Source: Bacillota bacterium
GTDB lineage: Bacteria > Bacillota > Bacilli > Paenibacillales > Paenibacillaceae
Direction of reading: 5' to 3'
NCBI GenBank assembly: GCA_023386495.1
Contig: JAEWJS010000122.1
Location: 1 to 14,383 of the forward strand
Length of the DNA stretch: 14,383 nt
Of the stretch, positions 8,023 through 13,310 are shown piece after piece. The position numbers were made by a program, and so were the translations under genes. Each line of letters begins with the position of its first letter. Position 1 is the first letter of the stretch. The notes below the pieces were generated by a model, which was not told the DNA's origin, searched no databases, and saw nothing but the letters and a program-made list of their open reading frames with translations.

Positions 8023-8068
8023 GTTACAATTCGTACCACAGTATTTAATTTATGATACGATTCGTAAC
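8023..8068. promoter_or_regulatory. Candidate double operator of the Calx-beta gene
   Basis: Two 15-base imperfect palindromes, 8023-8037 (GTTACAATTCGTACC) and 8054-8068 (GATACGATTCGTAAC), agree at 12 of 15 positions. Their centres (8030 and 8061) are 31 bases apart, close to three helical turns. The upstream one fills the -35/-10 spacer and the other sits at about +3 to +17. This is a classic arrangement for a dimeric repressor such as a TetR-type protein. No candidate regulator is adjacent. Confidence 0.5.
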
Positions 8069-8075
8069 ATGTCAA
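8047..8075 (-). promoter_or_regulatory. Sigma-A promoter of the Calx-beta protein gene
   Basis: Minus-strand consensus -35 TTGACA (8070-8075) and -10 TAAATT (8047-8052) are separated by exactly 17 bases. Transcription would start near 8040, giving a leader of about 34 bases. Confidence 0.65.
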
Positions 8076-8191
8076 GCAGAAAATAGCGACTTTCGTCATA
8101 GGCCTCCGCCATGCATGATCCCGCCCGCCTCGCTGCATAATAGTTAACGCAAGCCCGGTCCGCGACCATACAAGGGAGGACATGATACGCG

Positions 8192-8347
8192 ATGGAGAAC
8201 ACGAAGCATAAGGGCAACTACAAAGGCACGACTGCGATGCATGCGAAGAACCAAGACATGGCATTCGTCAACGACACGATCGAGGACGCCAAGTCCGTCT
8301 CGAACTTCGACACGAAGGACAAGAAGACCGATTCGCGTAACGGCTAG
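8192..8347 (+). CDS. Small hydrophilic protein, 51 residues, unrecognised
   Basis: The frame from the ATG at 8192 to TAG at 8347 encodes a very polar peptide rich in Lys, Asp, Asn and Thr, with no Cys, Trp or Pro and no membrane segment (it begins MENTKHKGNYKGTTAMHAKN). A GGGAGGA site lies at 8174-8180, about 11-12 bases upstream, slightly far but strong. A 20-base-pair hairpin terminator starts 20 bases after the stop, which supports this being a real transcription unit. No clear promoter was found. I do not recognise the family. The composition resembles small spore or desiccation proteins of Bacilli, but no diagnostic motif is visible and I assign no function. An overlapping minus-strand frame (8144-8362) has no such signals. 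Confidence 0.65.
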   Translation: MENTKHKGNYKGTTAMHAKNQDMAFVNDTIEDAKSVSNFDTKDKKTDSRNG

Positions 8348-8366
8348 TCGCGCGAACGGCAACGAA

Positions 8367-8418
8367 AGGACCAGGTACGGGGCCGATCATTCGGTCCCGT
8401 ACCTGGTCCTCTATTATT
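8367..8418 (+). terminator. Long hairpin terminator after the 51-residue gene
   Basis: Bases 8367-8386 pair with 8391-8410 over 20 consecutive base pairs (one G:T) around a TCAT loop, followed by CTATTATT. The stem is unusually long and the tail only moderately T-rich. It insulates the toxin unit downstream. Confidence 0.75.
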
Positions 8419-8451
8419 GATATCAATCTATCTATCAACCTCGCATTTTGC

Positions 8452-8457
8452 TATAAT
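8452..8457 (+). promoter_or_regulatory. Extended -10 promoter of the holin-like toxin gene
   Basis: TTGC precedes a perfect TATAAT (8452-8457), so TGc plus TATAAT forms an extended -10. No good -35 is present. The predicted start near 8464 leaves a leader of about 50 bases before the toxin ATG. Confidence 0.7.
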
Positions 8458-8492
8458 ATGGTCGTACAGCACAATTTGTGGTGGTAAATAGT

Positions 8493-8509
8493 CCCTCCGG
8501 AGAGGAGGG
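8493..8509 (+). promoter_or_regulatory. Hairpin that sequesters the toxin ribosome binding site
   Basis: CCCTCC (8493-8498) is perfectly complementary to GGAGGG (8504-8509) across a five-base GGAGA loop. GGAGGG is the Shine-Dalgarno core of the toxin, five bases before its ATG at 8515. Occluded ribosome binding sites are common in type I toxin mRNAs; here it is seen directly as complementarity, and the effect is inferred. Confidence 0.6.
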
Positions 8510-8514
8510 TGCCT

Positions 8515-8601
8515 ATGGATACTTTCCAATCGATTATGGTTCTGATGGCGTTCGGCGGATTTCTGCTCGCGCTCCTGACCTACATCGACAAAAGAAAGTA
8601 A
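8515..8601 (+). CDS. Putative holin-like toxin, 28 residues (type I toxin family)
   Basis: The peptide starts MDTFQSIMVLMAFGGFLLAL and ends in TYIDKRK: one hydrophobic helix (about residues 6-22) and a short basic tail. This is the pattern of the small membrane peptides annotated as holin-like toxins (Hol_Tox, related to TxpA) that are widespread in Bacilli. Such peptides insert in the cytoplasmic membrane and are held in check by an antisense RNA. The AGGAGGG site five bases upstream supports the start. The gene has its own extended -10 promoter and a terminator overlapping the stop codon; it is too short for usual gene finders. A candidate antisense promoter lies downstream on the other strand. 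Toxicity of this copy is not shown by sequence; many chromosomal copies are of unknown role. Confidence 0.82.
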   Translation: MDTFQSIMVLMAFGGFLLALLTYIDKRK

Positions 8602-8714
8602 CCCGCCACAGGTTGAGAGGCCTGACGGGTTACTTTTCCCAGATCGACTTGGAGGGGTATCGCCCCAAATTTCTGACTGTACAGGGGGAGCGTTGGCCGC
8701 GCTCTCCTGTTGTT
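8588..8714 (-). ncRNA. Possible antisense RNA antitoxin to the holin-like toxin mRNA
   Basis: A minus-strand promoter candidate (-35 TTGCGT at 8744-8749, 17-base spacer, -10 TATGTT at 8721-8726 with a TGa extension) points toward the toxin gene. Transcripts would start near 8714 and end at the shared terminator, giving an RNA of about 120 bases that overlaps the last toxin codons and the terminator. The interval also has two other inverted repeats (around 8650-8668 and 8680-8711). Convergent 3' overlap is the layout of TxpA/RatA-type pairs. The RNA itself is inferred. Confidence 0.4.
8596..8637 (+). terminator. Toxin terminator, probably bidirectional
   Basis: Bases 8596-8605 pair with 8626-8635 (10 base pairs) and an inner CAGG/CCTG stem closes a loop. 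On the plus strand it ends in TTTT and overlaps the toxin stop codon. On the minus strand it is followed by a T-rich stretch (TTTCTTTT), so it can also end transcripts coming from the molybdopterin gene or from the proposed antisense RNA. Confidence 0.75.
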
Positions 8715-8720
8715 AGTATT

Positions 8721-8749
8721 AACATATCACGTATCCAATACACACGCAA
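8721..8749 (-). promoter_or_regulatory. Candidate promoter for the antisense RNA
   Basis: TTGCGT (8744-8749) and TATGTT (8721-8726) on the minus strand are 17 bases apart, and TGA directly precedes the -10 hexamer, giving an extended element. Both hexamers are imperfect. The site lies between the molybdopterin gene stop (8782) and the toxin. Confidence 0.4.
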
Positions 8750-8781
8750 CTAATACTCACCTGCACTAACCCCCGATAGAA

Positions 8782-10074
8782 TCACACCCACGCATCGTTC
8801 GGATAGCCCCGCTCTTCCCAGTAGCCCGTATGCTTGCCCTCGATCAATTCGATGCGATTCAGCCACTTCACGGACTTGTACGCATACATTTTCGGCACGA
8901 TGAGCCGCACCGGTCCGCCTAGATCGCTCGGGATCGGCAGCCCGTCGAGCATGACCGCCACCATCACGTCGTCCATGCCGGCCTGCTCCAGCGACAACGC
9001 GTCCGTATACACGCCGTCGCCCGAGTAGAACTTCACGGTCGTCGCCTTCGCTTGGACGCCGGCCGCGGCGAGCATATCCTGCAGCTTGATGCCTTCCCAC
9101 GTATTCTTGTACACCGACCAGCCCGTCACGCAGTGAAAATCGCTCACCTGCACCTGCCGCGGCAGCTGCACGAACGTCTGCCAGTCGTAGCGCACCGGCT
9201 TGTCGACCAATCCGTCGAGCGTGAACGACCAGTTCTCGTTCGTGAACTTCGGGATCGGCGTCACGGTGTAGATCCGATAGCCGCCGGAATTGCCGCCTCC
9301 GATCGGCGGCGAGGATGCCGGCAGCGGCGTCGGTGCCGGCACCAGCCGGTTCATGTCGTTCGCCGCGATGTTCGCGAGCTTCCCGCTATCGCCGATGCCC
9401 ACCGCGCCGCTGAACGAGCTGCCCAGCCACCGGAGAAAGGACGGCCCGACCAGCAAGGCAAGCACGCCGCCGATCGACAGCTTGAGGAACGCCTGGCGCG
9501 TGTAGACCGCGTTCGGCCTGGCTGCCGGATGCAGCCCCTCTTCCTCCGCCTTGCCTGACCGACGCCCAGCCGCGTCCGCTCCCTCTCCGGGCTCCAGCTT
9601 AATCGTGCGCTTATGCGGCTCTTCCTTGAGCCACTTCATCCGCGTTACGGAGTGATAGATGATGTACGGCAGCCCGATCCATGTGAGCAGATCATGCACG
9701 ACCAGCGATACGTTCGCGACAGCCGGCCCAACCGCCCGATGCTGCCAGAGCAGCACGCCGGAGACGAACCAGCCGAGCAAGAGGCCCAGCACGAACAGTA
9801 CATTGAAGCGCTGCCAAGGCTTCGCCCTCAGCTGCCGCCAGTGCTTGCCGGCCAGCGCGAGGTAATAGAGCACGGGCAGGATCGAGGCCACGCCGACGGC
9901 GATATGCAGCCACTTGATCCATACCCGCCCTTCCCCGAGCACGCCGCGCCAGAAGCCGACCGCCAGGAGCAGCCCCGTAATCGTCAGCAGCACGACGATC
10001 CAACCGTTCCATGCGTGCAGCTTATGCAGCTTGCGTCCGTAGCCTTGCCTTAGCTTCGCCAGCATGCTCTTCAT
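8782..10074 (-). CDS. Membrane haem-b/molybdopterin oxidoreductase fusion (sulfite-oxidase-like)
   Basis: A 430-residue protein. I start it at the second ATG (10074), which has AGGGAG seven bases upstream; the first ATG (10080) is only one base from that site. Four membrane helices come first (about 25-41, 55-76, 90-110, 122-143) with histidines at 17, 20, 57, 127 and 141 able to bind haem b. A cytoplasmic linker (about 144-191) and a TRQAFLK motif (192-198) lead to a fifth helix (197-217), a Pro/Gly/Ser-rich spacer, and a C-terminal oxidoreductase molybdopterin-binding domain (about 265-425) with the molybdenum-ligating cysteine Cys315 in FHCVTGWSV. By family knowledge, electrons would pass between quinone/haem and a molybdenum site outside the membrane; the substrate is unknown (sulfite or sulfoxide type). 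The gene follows trxA with a terminator-like hairpin between them. Five-helix haem-molybdopterin proteins are known from other Gram-positives. Confidence 0.88.
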   Translation of the reverse strand: MKSMLAKLRQGYGRKLHKLHAWNGWIVVLLTITGLLLAVGFWRGVLGEGRVWIKWLHIAVGVASILPVLYYLALAGKHWRQLRAKPWQRFNVLFVLGLLLGWFVSGVLLWQHRAVGPAVANVSLVVHDLLTWIGLPYIIYHSVTRMKWLKEEPHKRTIKLEPGEGADAAGRRSGKAEEEGLHPAARPNAVYTRQAFLKLSIGGVLALLVGPSFLRWLGSSFSGAVGIGDSGKLANIAANDMNRLVPAPTPLPASSPPIGGGNSGGYRIYTVTPIPKFTNENWSFTLDGLVDKPVRYDWQTFVQLPRQVQVSDFHCVTGWSVYKNTWEGIKLQDMLAAAGVQAKATTVKFYSGDGVYTDALSLEQAGMDDVMVAVMLDGLPIPSDLGGPVRLIVPKMYAYKSVKWLNRIELIEGKHTGYWEERGYPNDAWV

Positions 10075-10092
10075 GGGCATTCTCCCTTTCGC

Positions 10093-10136
10093 AAAAAACC
10101 GGCGTCCCTCCGCACGTGCGGTTGGGAATGCCGGTT
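10093..10136 (-). terminator. Terminator or attenuator between trxA and the molybdopterin gene
   Basis: AACCGGC (10097-10103) pairs with GCCGGTT (10130-10136); inside are a TCCC/GGGA stem and a fully self-complementary CCGCACGTGCGG. In the minus direction a run of six T follows and then, within ten bases, the ribosome binding site of the molybdopterin gene. It can end trxA transcripts; read-through would feed the next gene. Confidence 0.75.
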
Positions 10137-10178
10137 CTTGATGCCGTGCCTATCGCGCTTGCGCGTAATGCGCGCAGC

Positions 10179-10490
10179 TTAAGCTTGGTTCAGGATCTTC
10201 GTCTTCAGCGTGTCCTTGGATTGCAGGCCCACGAGCTTGTCGACAGGCTGGCCGTCCTTGAACAGGATCAGCGTCGGAATGCTCATAACCCCGAATTGCG
10301 AAGCCAGTTCAGGCTGCTCGTCGACGTTGATCTTGCCGATCGTCGCTTGGCCTGCAAGCTCGCCGGAGAGCTCCTCTACGATCGGAAGCTGCATCTTGCA
10401 AGGGCCGCACCAAGGCGCCCAGAAATCCACGAGCGTTACGCCGTTCTCTATGCTTGAAGCAAAATTCTCTTTCGTCAGAACTACTGCCAT
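10179..10490 (-). CDS. trxA: Thioredoxin
   Basis: Cytoplasmic dithiol oxidoreductase reduced by thioredoxin reductase that keeps protein cysteines reduced and serves reductases as donor. The third ATG (10490) is chosen because GAGAGG lies nine bases upstream; it gives 103 residues, the family length. The active site is WCGPC (27-31), with the buried Asp22, cis-Pro72 in the SIPT turn and the glycine-rich C-terminal half all present. It lies 91 bases after the Rrf2-type regulator and is followed by a terminator hairpin and the molybdopterin oxidoreductase. A short palindrome (GGGGTTACCCC, 10535-10545) lies upstream and could be an operator, but no clear promoter hexamers were found. Bacilli often carry several thioredoxins, so this may be a stress-specific copy; the symbol is by family. 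Confidence 0.93.
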   Translation of the reverse strand: MAVVLTKENFASSIENGVTLVDFWAPWCGPCKMQLPIVEELSGELAGQATIGKINVDEQPELASQFGVMSIPTLILFKDGQPVDKLVGLQSKDTLKTKILNQA

Positions 10491-10581
10491 CTGAATCATC
10501 CTCTCTATCATCGTATGATTTCTCTTGTATGTTAGGGGTTACCCCATCACATCGTACCGCATTGCATGCTCCTGATTCATG

Positions 10582-10998
10582 CTAACATTCTCGAATCTGC
10601 CCCAGCACGCCCGAGATGCTGATTCCGTCGAAGTAATCTTCCAACCGCTTCTCTGCCGTGCAGAAAATGCCGTTCATGACGGACCGCATGTTCGAGCCGA
10701 CGACGCAATCCATGTTCGGGTCGCCGGAGCACCAGGTCGGCATTAGCGAGCCCTGCGCCATCGCGCGGTAGACATCGCCCAGCGTAACGGTGTTCGGGTC
10801 GATCGACAGCCTATAGCCGCCGCGAGTACCTTCCCTCGTCTCGACATAGCCGCTCTTCCTGAGCACGCCCATCACCTTGCGCACGCGGGCGGAATTCGTC
10901 TGCACATTCTCGGCAATCGATTCGCTGGACGCCATCCGGTCGGGCAGGTACGCCAGATACACGAGACTATGGACGGCAATCGTGAATTCGCTGTTCAA
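10582..10998 (-). CDS. Rrf2-family transcriptional regulator
   Basis: A 138-residue winged helix-turn-helix protein. The start is a TTG at 10998 with GGAGGT nine bases upstream; no ATG fits. The N-terminal domain (1-66) has the family features SLVYLAYLPD, ENVQTNSARVRKVMGVLRKSGYV and the wing TREGTRGGYRLS. Helix about 72-82 and the C-terminal helix support dimerisation. Cysteines occur at 90, 98, 113 and 138. Rrf2 proteins sense redox state, nitric oxide, iron-sulfur status or cysteine; the spacing here (C-x7-C-x14-C) is not the IscR iron-sulfur triad, and the protein looks closer to the YwnA-type branch, which usually senses through a thiol. Its promoter overlaps a perfect 7-base inverted repeat, so autoregulation is likely. 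Downstream genes are trxA and the molybdopterin oxidoreductase. Confidence 0.9.
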   Translation of the reverse strand: MNSEFTIAVHSLVYLAYLPDRMASSESIAENVQTNSARVRKVMGVLRKSGYVETREGTRGGYRLSIDPNTVTLGDVYRAMAQGSLMPTWCSGDPNMDCVVGSNMRSVMNGIFCTAEKRLEDYFDGISISGVLGQIREC

Positions 10999-11020
10999 TG
11001 CACCGGCACCTCCGCCTCAT

Positions 11021-11055
11021 ACTGTAATATTATCAGTTACAGTTCGAATTGTCAA
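11021..11055 (-). promoter_or_regulatory. Promoter and candidate operator of the Rrf2 gene
   Basis: Consensus -35 TTGACA (11050-11055), 17-base spacer, -10 TAATAT (11027-11032) on the minus strand. A perfect inverted repeat ACTGTAA (11021-11027) and TTACAGT (11037-11043) with nine bases between covers the -10 region, where a bound dimer would block polymerase. Confidence 0.65.
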
Positions 11056-11133
11056 CGGTCTCCCGCTCGGTGCCGGTATTTATTGTGCGCCTGAAGCAGC
11101 CGCGCCATACGTCCATTCCTGTTCCGCTGCCGC

Positions 11134-11997
11134 TCAAAATAGATCCAGCTGCTCAAACCGCTCCGGCTCGTCGAAGCTGCCGCGCGGCGGCGTCATGCCC
11201 AGCATGCGCATCAGGCACTTGGCGTTGTCTGCCGCGTCACCGCCGGAGTTGTTATTGAAGACGACAAGCACCGTCTCCGATAGCCTCTCCAGCCGCCACA
11301 GCCGTTCGGCCCATTCCGCGAGCTCGTCATCCGAGTAGCGATATAGATACCGTACCTCTCGCCAGTTCTGCTGCCCACCGCTGTTCCAACCCTTCACATT
11401 GCGCCCATGGAACCGTACGACGGTGAGGCTCGTGTCCGTGGCTGCCTCGACGATCGGAATCGAGCCGATTCCGGCCTGCGGCTCGTCGCAGACGCTGTGC
11501 ATCCAGCCTTCCCGCTCCATGAAATCGAGCGTCCGCTCCCGCATCTCGCCCGCGAACCAGCTCTGATGGCGGAATTCCAGCACGCACGGAATGCCTTCCA
11601 TTCGGGCTCTAGCCGCCCGAAGCTCCGCTACGCTCTCGCGGTTGCAGGCGAACCACGGCGGATACTGAAACAGCACCGCCGACAGCTTCCCCGCCGCGCG
11701 CATCGGCTCGATCGACGCCCGGAACCGCTCGAACATCGCGTCCGTGCTGTCGAATGGAATCGGCCCGCGCGCATGGCCGGTCATGCCTTGGTACGCCTTG
11801 ACCAGGAAGCCGAACCCGTCGGGCGTATCGGCGACCCACTTGGCCACGGTCCGCTCCGGCTGCACGGCGTAGAAGGTGCTGTCCACCTCGACCGTCTCGA
11901 ACCAGCCGCTATAGGTCGCCAGCTTATTCCTGGCTGTTGCCGCGTTCGGATAGAGCGAGTCATGGTCTCCCCACCCGGCTAGACCGATTGCGATCAT
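11134..11997 (-). CDS. DUF72 (YecE-like) family protein
   Basis: A 287-residue protein from the ATG at 11997. The frame stays open further upstream to 12231, but that part overlaps the dioxygenase gene and its sequence (Arg/Ser-rich) is a shadow. The purine tract GAGGGGG lies 11 bases before the ATG, a weak site. Family marks: the GLAGWGDHDSLYP start, the VEVDSTFYA segment with its conserved acidic and aromatic residues, KAYQGMTGH, the LFQYPPWF loop, LEFRHQSWF, and VRFHGRN near residue 215. DUF72 proteins adopt a TIM-barrel-like fold; a nuclease-like role has been suggested but no function is firmly established. It ends in a short Phe/Leu-rich tail (EQLDLF). It follows the dioxygenase gene by 76 bases on the same strand and is probably co-transcribed. 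A small inverted repeat GGTAA-CATT-TTACC (12042-12055) lies in the gap. Confidence 0.9.
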   Translation of the reverse strand: MIAIGLAGWGDHDSLYPNAATARNKLATYSGWFETVEVDSTFYAVQPERTVAKWVADTPDGFGFLVKAYQGMTGHARGPIPFDSTDAMFERFRASIEPMRAAGKLSAVLFQYPPWFACNRESVAELRAARARMEGIPCVLEFRHQSWFAGEMRERTLDFMEREGWMHSVCDEPQAGIGSIPIVEAATDTSLTVVRFHGRNVKGWNSGGQQNWREVRYLYRYSDDELAEWAERLWRLERLSETVLVVFNNNSGGDAADNAKCLMRMLGMTPPRGSFDEPERFEQLDLF

Positions 11998-12073
11998 GAC
12001 GCACCGCGCCCCCTCGTCCGATGTGAGTATGCTGCTCTTATGGTAACATTTTACCGGAGGGGATGCACGTCTG

Positions 12074-12850
12074 TTACGATCCGAACGCCATGCAGAGGTA
12101 GCTGAGCGTGCCGAAATCATAGCTCCGATAGATCGGCTTCGCCTCCGCGGTACTGCTTGCGGCGCCGAGCGCCAGGAACAGCGGCACGAAATGCTCTTCG
12201 CGCGGCACCGCGCGGCGTGCGTGCGGCGCAAGCTCTTTGTAGCGGAACAGCGTCGCGTAATCCTTGCTCGCCATATGCTCGATCAGCCAGTCGTCGAACT
12301 CGAGCGCCCATGGCTCCGACTCTTTCTGCCCCCACTTGATCTCCCCGAAATTGTGCACCGTCACGCCGCTGCCGATCACGAGAATATCCTCCTCGCCCAG
12401 GCCGCGCAGCGATTCCCCGATCCGATACTGCTCCTCCGCCGGGAGAAAAGGATGCACCGACACCTGCACGACAGGAATGTCGGCGTCCGGGTACATGCGG
12501 CGCAGCATCGTCCACGAGCCGTGGTCCAGCCCGCGCTTCGCGTCCGTCCGCGTCTCGATTCCCTGCGCGGTGAAGCGCCGCACGACCTCGTCGGCAACCT
12601 CGATCGAGCCGCGCGCGTTGTACTTCACTTGATACAGCTCCGGCGGAAATCCGCCAAAATCATAAATCGTCTCATACACGTTATCCATGCGGGATACCGT
12701 CAGCACGGGGCTCTCCCAATGCGCGGTGAAAATCACGATCGCCCGGGGGCGCAGCTTCTTCCCAAGTTCAGCGAGAAAAGCGGTGTACGGCGTTTCTTCA
12801 ATTGCCAGCATCGGCGAACCGTGCGCGAGGAATAATGAAGGCATTGTCAT
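12074..12850 (-). CDS. Class III extradiol dioxygenase, 4,5-DOPA dioxygenase (DODA/YgiD) family
   Basis: A LigB-type ring-cleaving dioxygenase of 258 residues. The start is ATG 12850 because AAGGAG is nine bases upstream; the ATG at 12859 abuts that site. Metal and catalytic histidines are all visible: His10 in LAHGSP, His44 in FTAHWES, His110 in LDHGSW, His166 in TVHNFG and His220 in EEHFVPLF. Members use non-haem iron or zinc and open catechol rings such as DOPA; the natural bacterial substrate is mostly unknown. The divergent neighbour is an HxlR/DUF24 regulator; in Bacillus such regulators control catechol and quinone detoxifying dioxygenases, which suggests a similar job here (inference). 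A good promoter lies directly upstream and shares DNA with that of the regulator. DUF72 follows. Confidence 0.92.
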   Translation of the reverse strand: MTMPSLFLAHGSPMLAIEETPYTAFLAELGKKLRPRAIVIFTAHWESPVLTVSRMDNVYETIYDFGGFPPELYQVKYNARGSIEVADEVVRRFTAQGIETRTDAKRGLDHGSWTMLRRMYPDADIPVVQVSVHPFLPAEEQYRIGESLRGLGEEDILVIGSGVTVHNFGEIKWGQKESEPWALEFDDWLIEHMASKDYATLFRYKELAPHARRAVPREEHFVPLFLALGAASSTAEAKPIYRSYDFGTLSYLCMAFGS

Positions 12851-12869
12851 TGGTAGCATCTCCTTATCA

Positions 12870-12896
12870 AAGTAAACTTGATTACTTAATGTAAGT
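12870..12896. promoter_or_regulatory. Candidate HxlR-type operator (three inverted half-sites)
   Basis: AAGTAA (12870-12875) and TTACTT (12882-12887) form an inverted repeat with a six-base spacer. ACTTA (12884-12888) and TAAGT (12892-12896) form a second one with a three-base spacer that shares the middle half-site. Such TTACTT/AAGTAA-like boxes resemble those bound by DUF24 regulators such as YodB and CatR. The array covers the -35 region of the regulator promoter and the transcription start of the dioxygenase promoter. Confidence 0.5.
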
Positions 12897-12907
12897 TAAT
12901 ATATAAT
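12878..12907 (+). promoter_or_regulatory. Promoter of the HxlR-family regulator gene
   Basis: Plus-strand TTGATT (12878-12883), 18-base spacer and perfect TATAAT (12902-12907). Transcription would start near 12914, about 28 bases before the ATG at 12942. Confidence 0.6.
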
Positions 12908-12926
12908 GAATATTATAAACCGTCAA
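12898..12926 (-). promoter_or_regulatory. Promoter of the dioxygenase-DUF72 operon
   Basis: Minus-strand -35 TTGACG (12921-12926) and -10 TATATT (12898-12903) with a 17-base spacer; start expected near 12891, giving a leader of about 40 bases. It overlaps the divergent hxlR-type promoter, so the two cannot be occupied by polymerase at once. Confidence 0.7.
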
Positions 12927-12941
12927 GGCGGTGGTGAAACA

Positions 12942-13310
12942 ATGGAGCAGCATCCGTTATGTCCGCGCTTCGAGAAAGCCATGCGCATGCTCGGCAAACC
13001 GTGGACGATCCTGATCCTCGAGCGGCTCATGATCGGTCCGCGCCGATTCGGCGAGATCGAGGCCGAGCTGCCCGTGAGCGGTCGGCTGTTGTCCGAGCGG
13101 CTCAAGGAGCTGGAACGCGAAGGCTTGGTCGAGCGGACCGTGTATCCGGAGACGCCGGTTCGGATCGTCTATGCCGCGACGTCGTTAGGCGCGGCATTGG
13201 AGCCGGCACTCGCGGAGATCGGGCGGTGGGCCGAGCAGTGGGGCAGTCTTGAACAACAGCGAAAGGGTGAGGAAGATGGCGAAGAAGTTAAAGGAACCGA
13301 TCACGATTGA
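12942..13310 (+). CDS. HxlR/DUF24-family transcriptional regulator
   Basis: A 122-residue winged helix-turn-helix protein of the MarR-like DUF24 group. I start at ATG 12942, with a GGTGGTG site five bases upstream; an earlier in-frame ATG (12906) lies inside the -10 element and is not in the mRNA. The N-terminal cysteine Cys7 in HPLCPRFEKAMRMLG matches the single conserved redox cysteine of YodB, CatR and HypR. GKPWTILILERL, the RFGEIEAELP helix, the ISxRxLSERLKELE-like recognition region (here VSGRLLSERLKELEREGLV) and the wing complete the domain by about residue 100, and a charged tail follows. Members sense quinones, aldehydes or disulfide stress through that cysteine and repress adjacent genes. 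It is divergent from the extradiol dioxygenase and overlaps the FrnE-like gene by 35 bases. Confidence 0.92.
   Translation: MEQHPLCPRFEKAMRMLGKPWTILILERLMIGPRRFGEIEAELPVSGRLLSERLKELEREGLVERTVYPETPVRIVYAATSLGAALEPALAEIGRWAEQWGSLEQQRKGEEDGEEVKGTDHD

Noticed and set aside
8007..8264. An 86-residue N-terminal extension of the Calx-beta protein
   Set aside because: It crosses a consensus promoter and the palindromes, and the internal ATG has a strong ribosome binding site followed by a signal peptide.
8144..8362. A 72-codon minus-strand frame opposite the small protein
   Set aside because: The plus-strand gene has the ribosome binding site and terminator; this frame has neither.
8478..8753. A 91-codon plus-strand frame across the toxin locus
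   Set aside because: It overlaps the toxin in another frame, reads through the terminator and has no ribosome binding site.
10535..10545. GGGGTTACCCC palindrome upstream of trxA as a firm operator
   Set aside because: Short and single, with no recognised promoter around it; noted only as a possibility in the trxA entry.
12002..12231. A 78-residue N-terminal extension of the DUF72 protein
   Set aside because: It overlaps the dioxygenase gene, has Arg/Ser-rich shadow composition, and the family starts at the MIAIGLAGWG segment.
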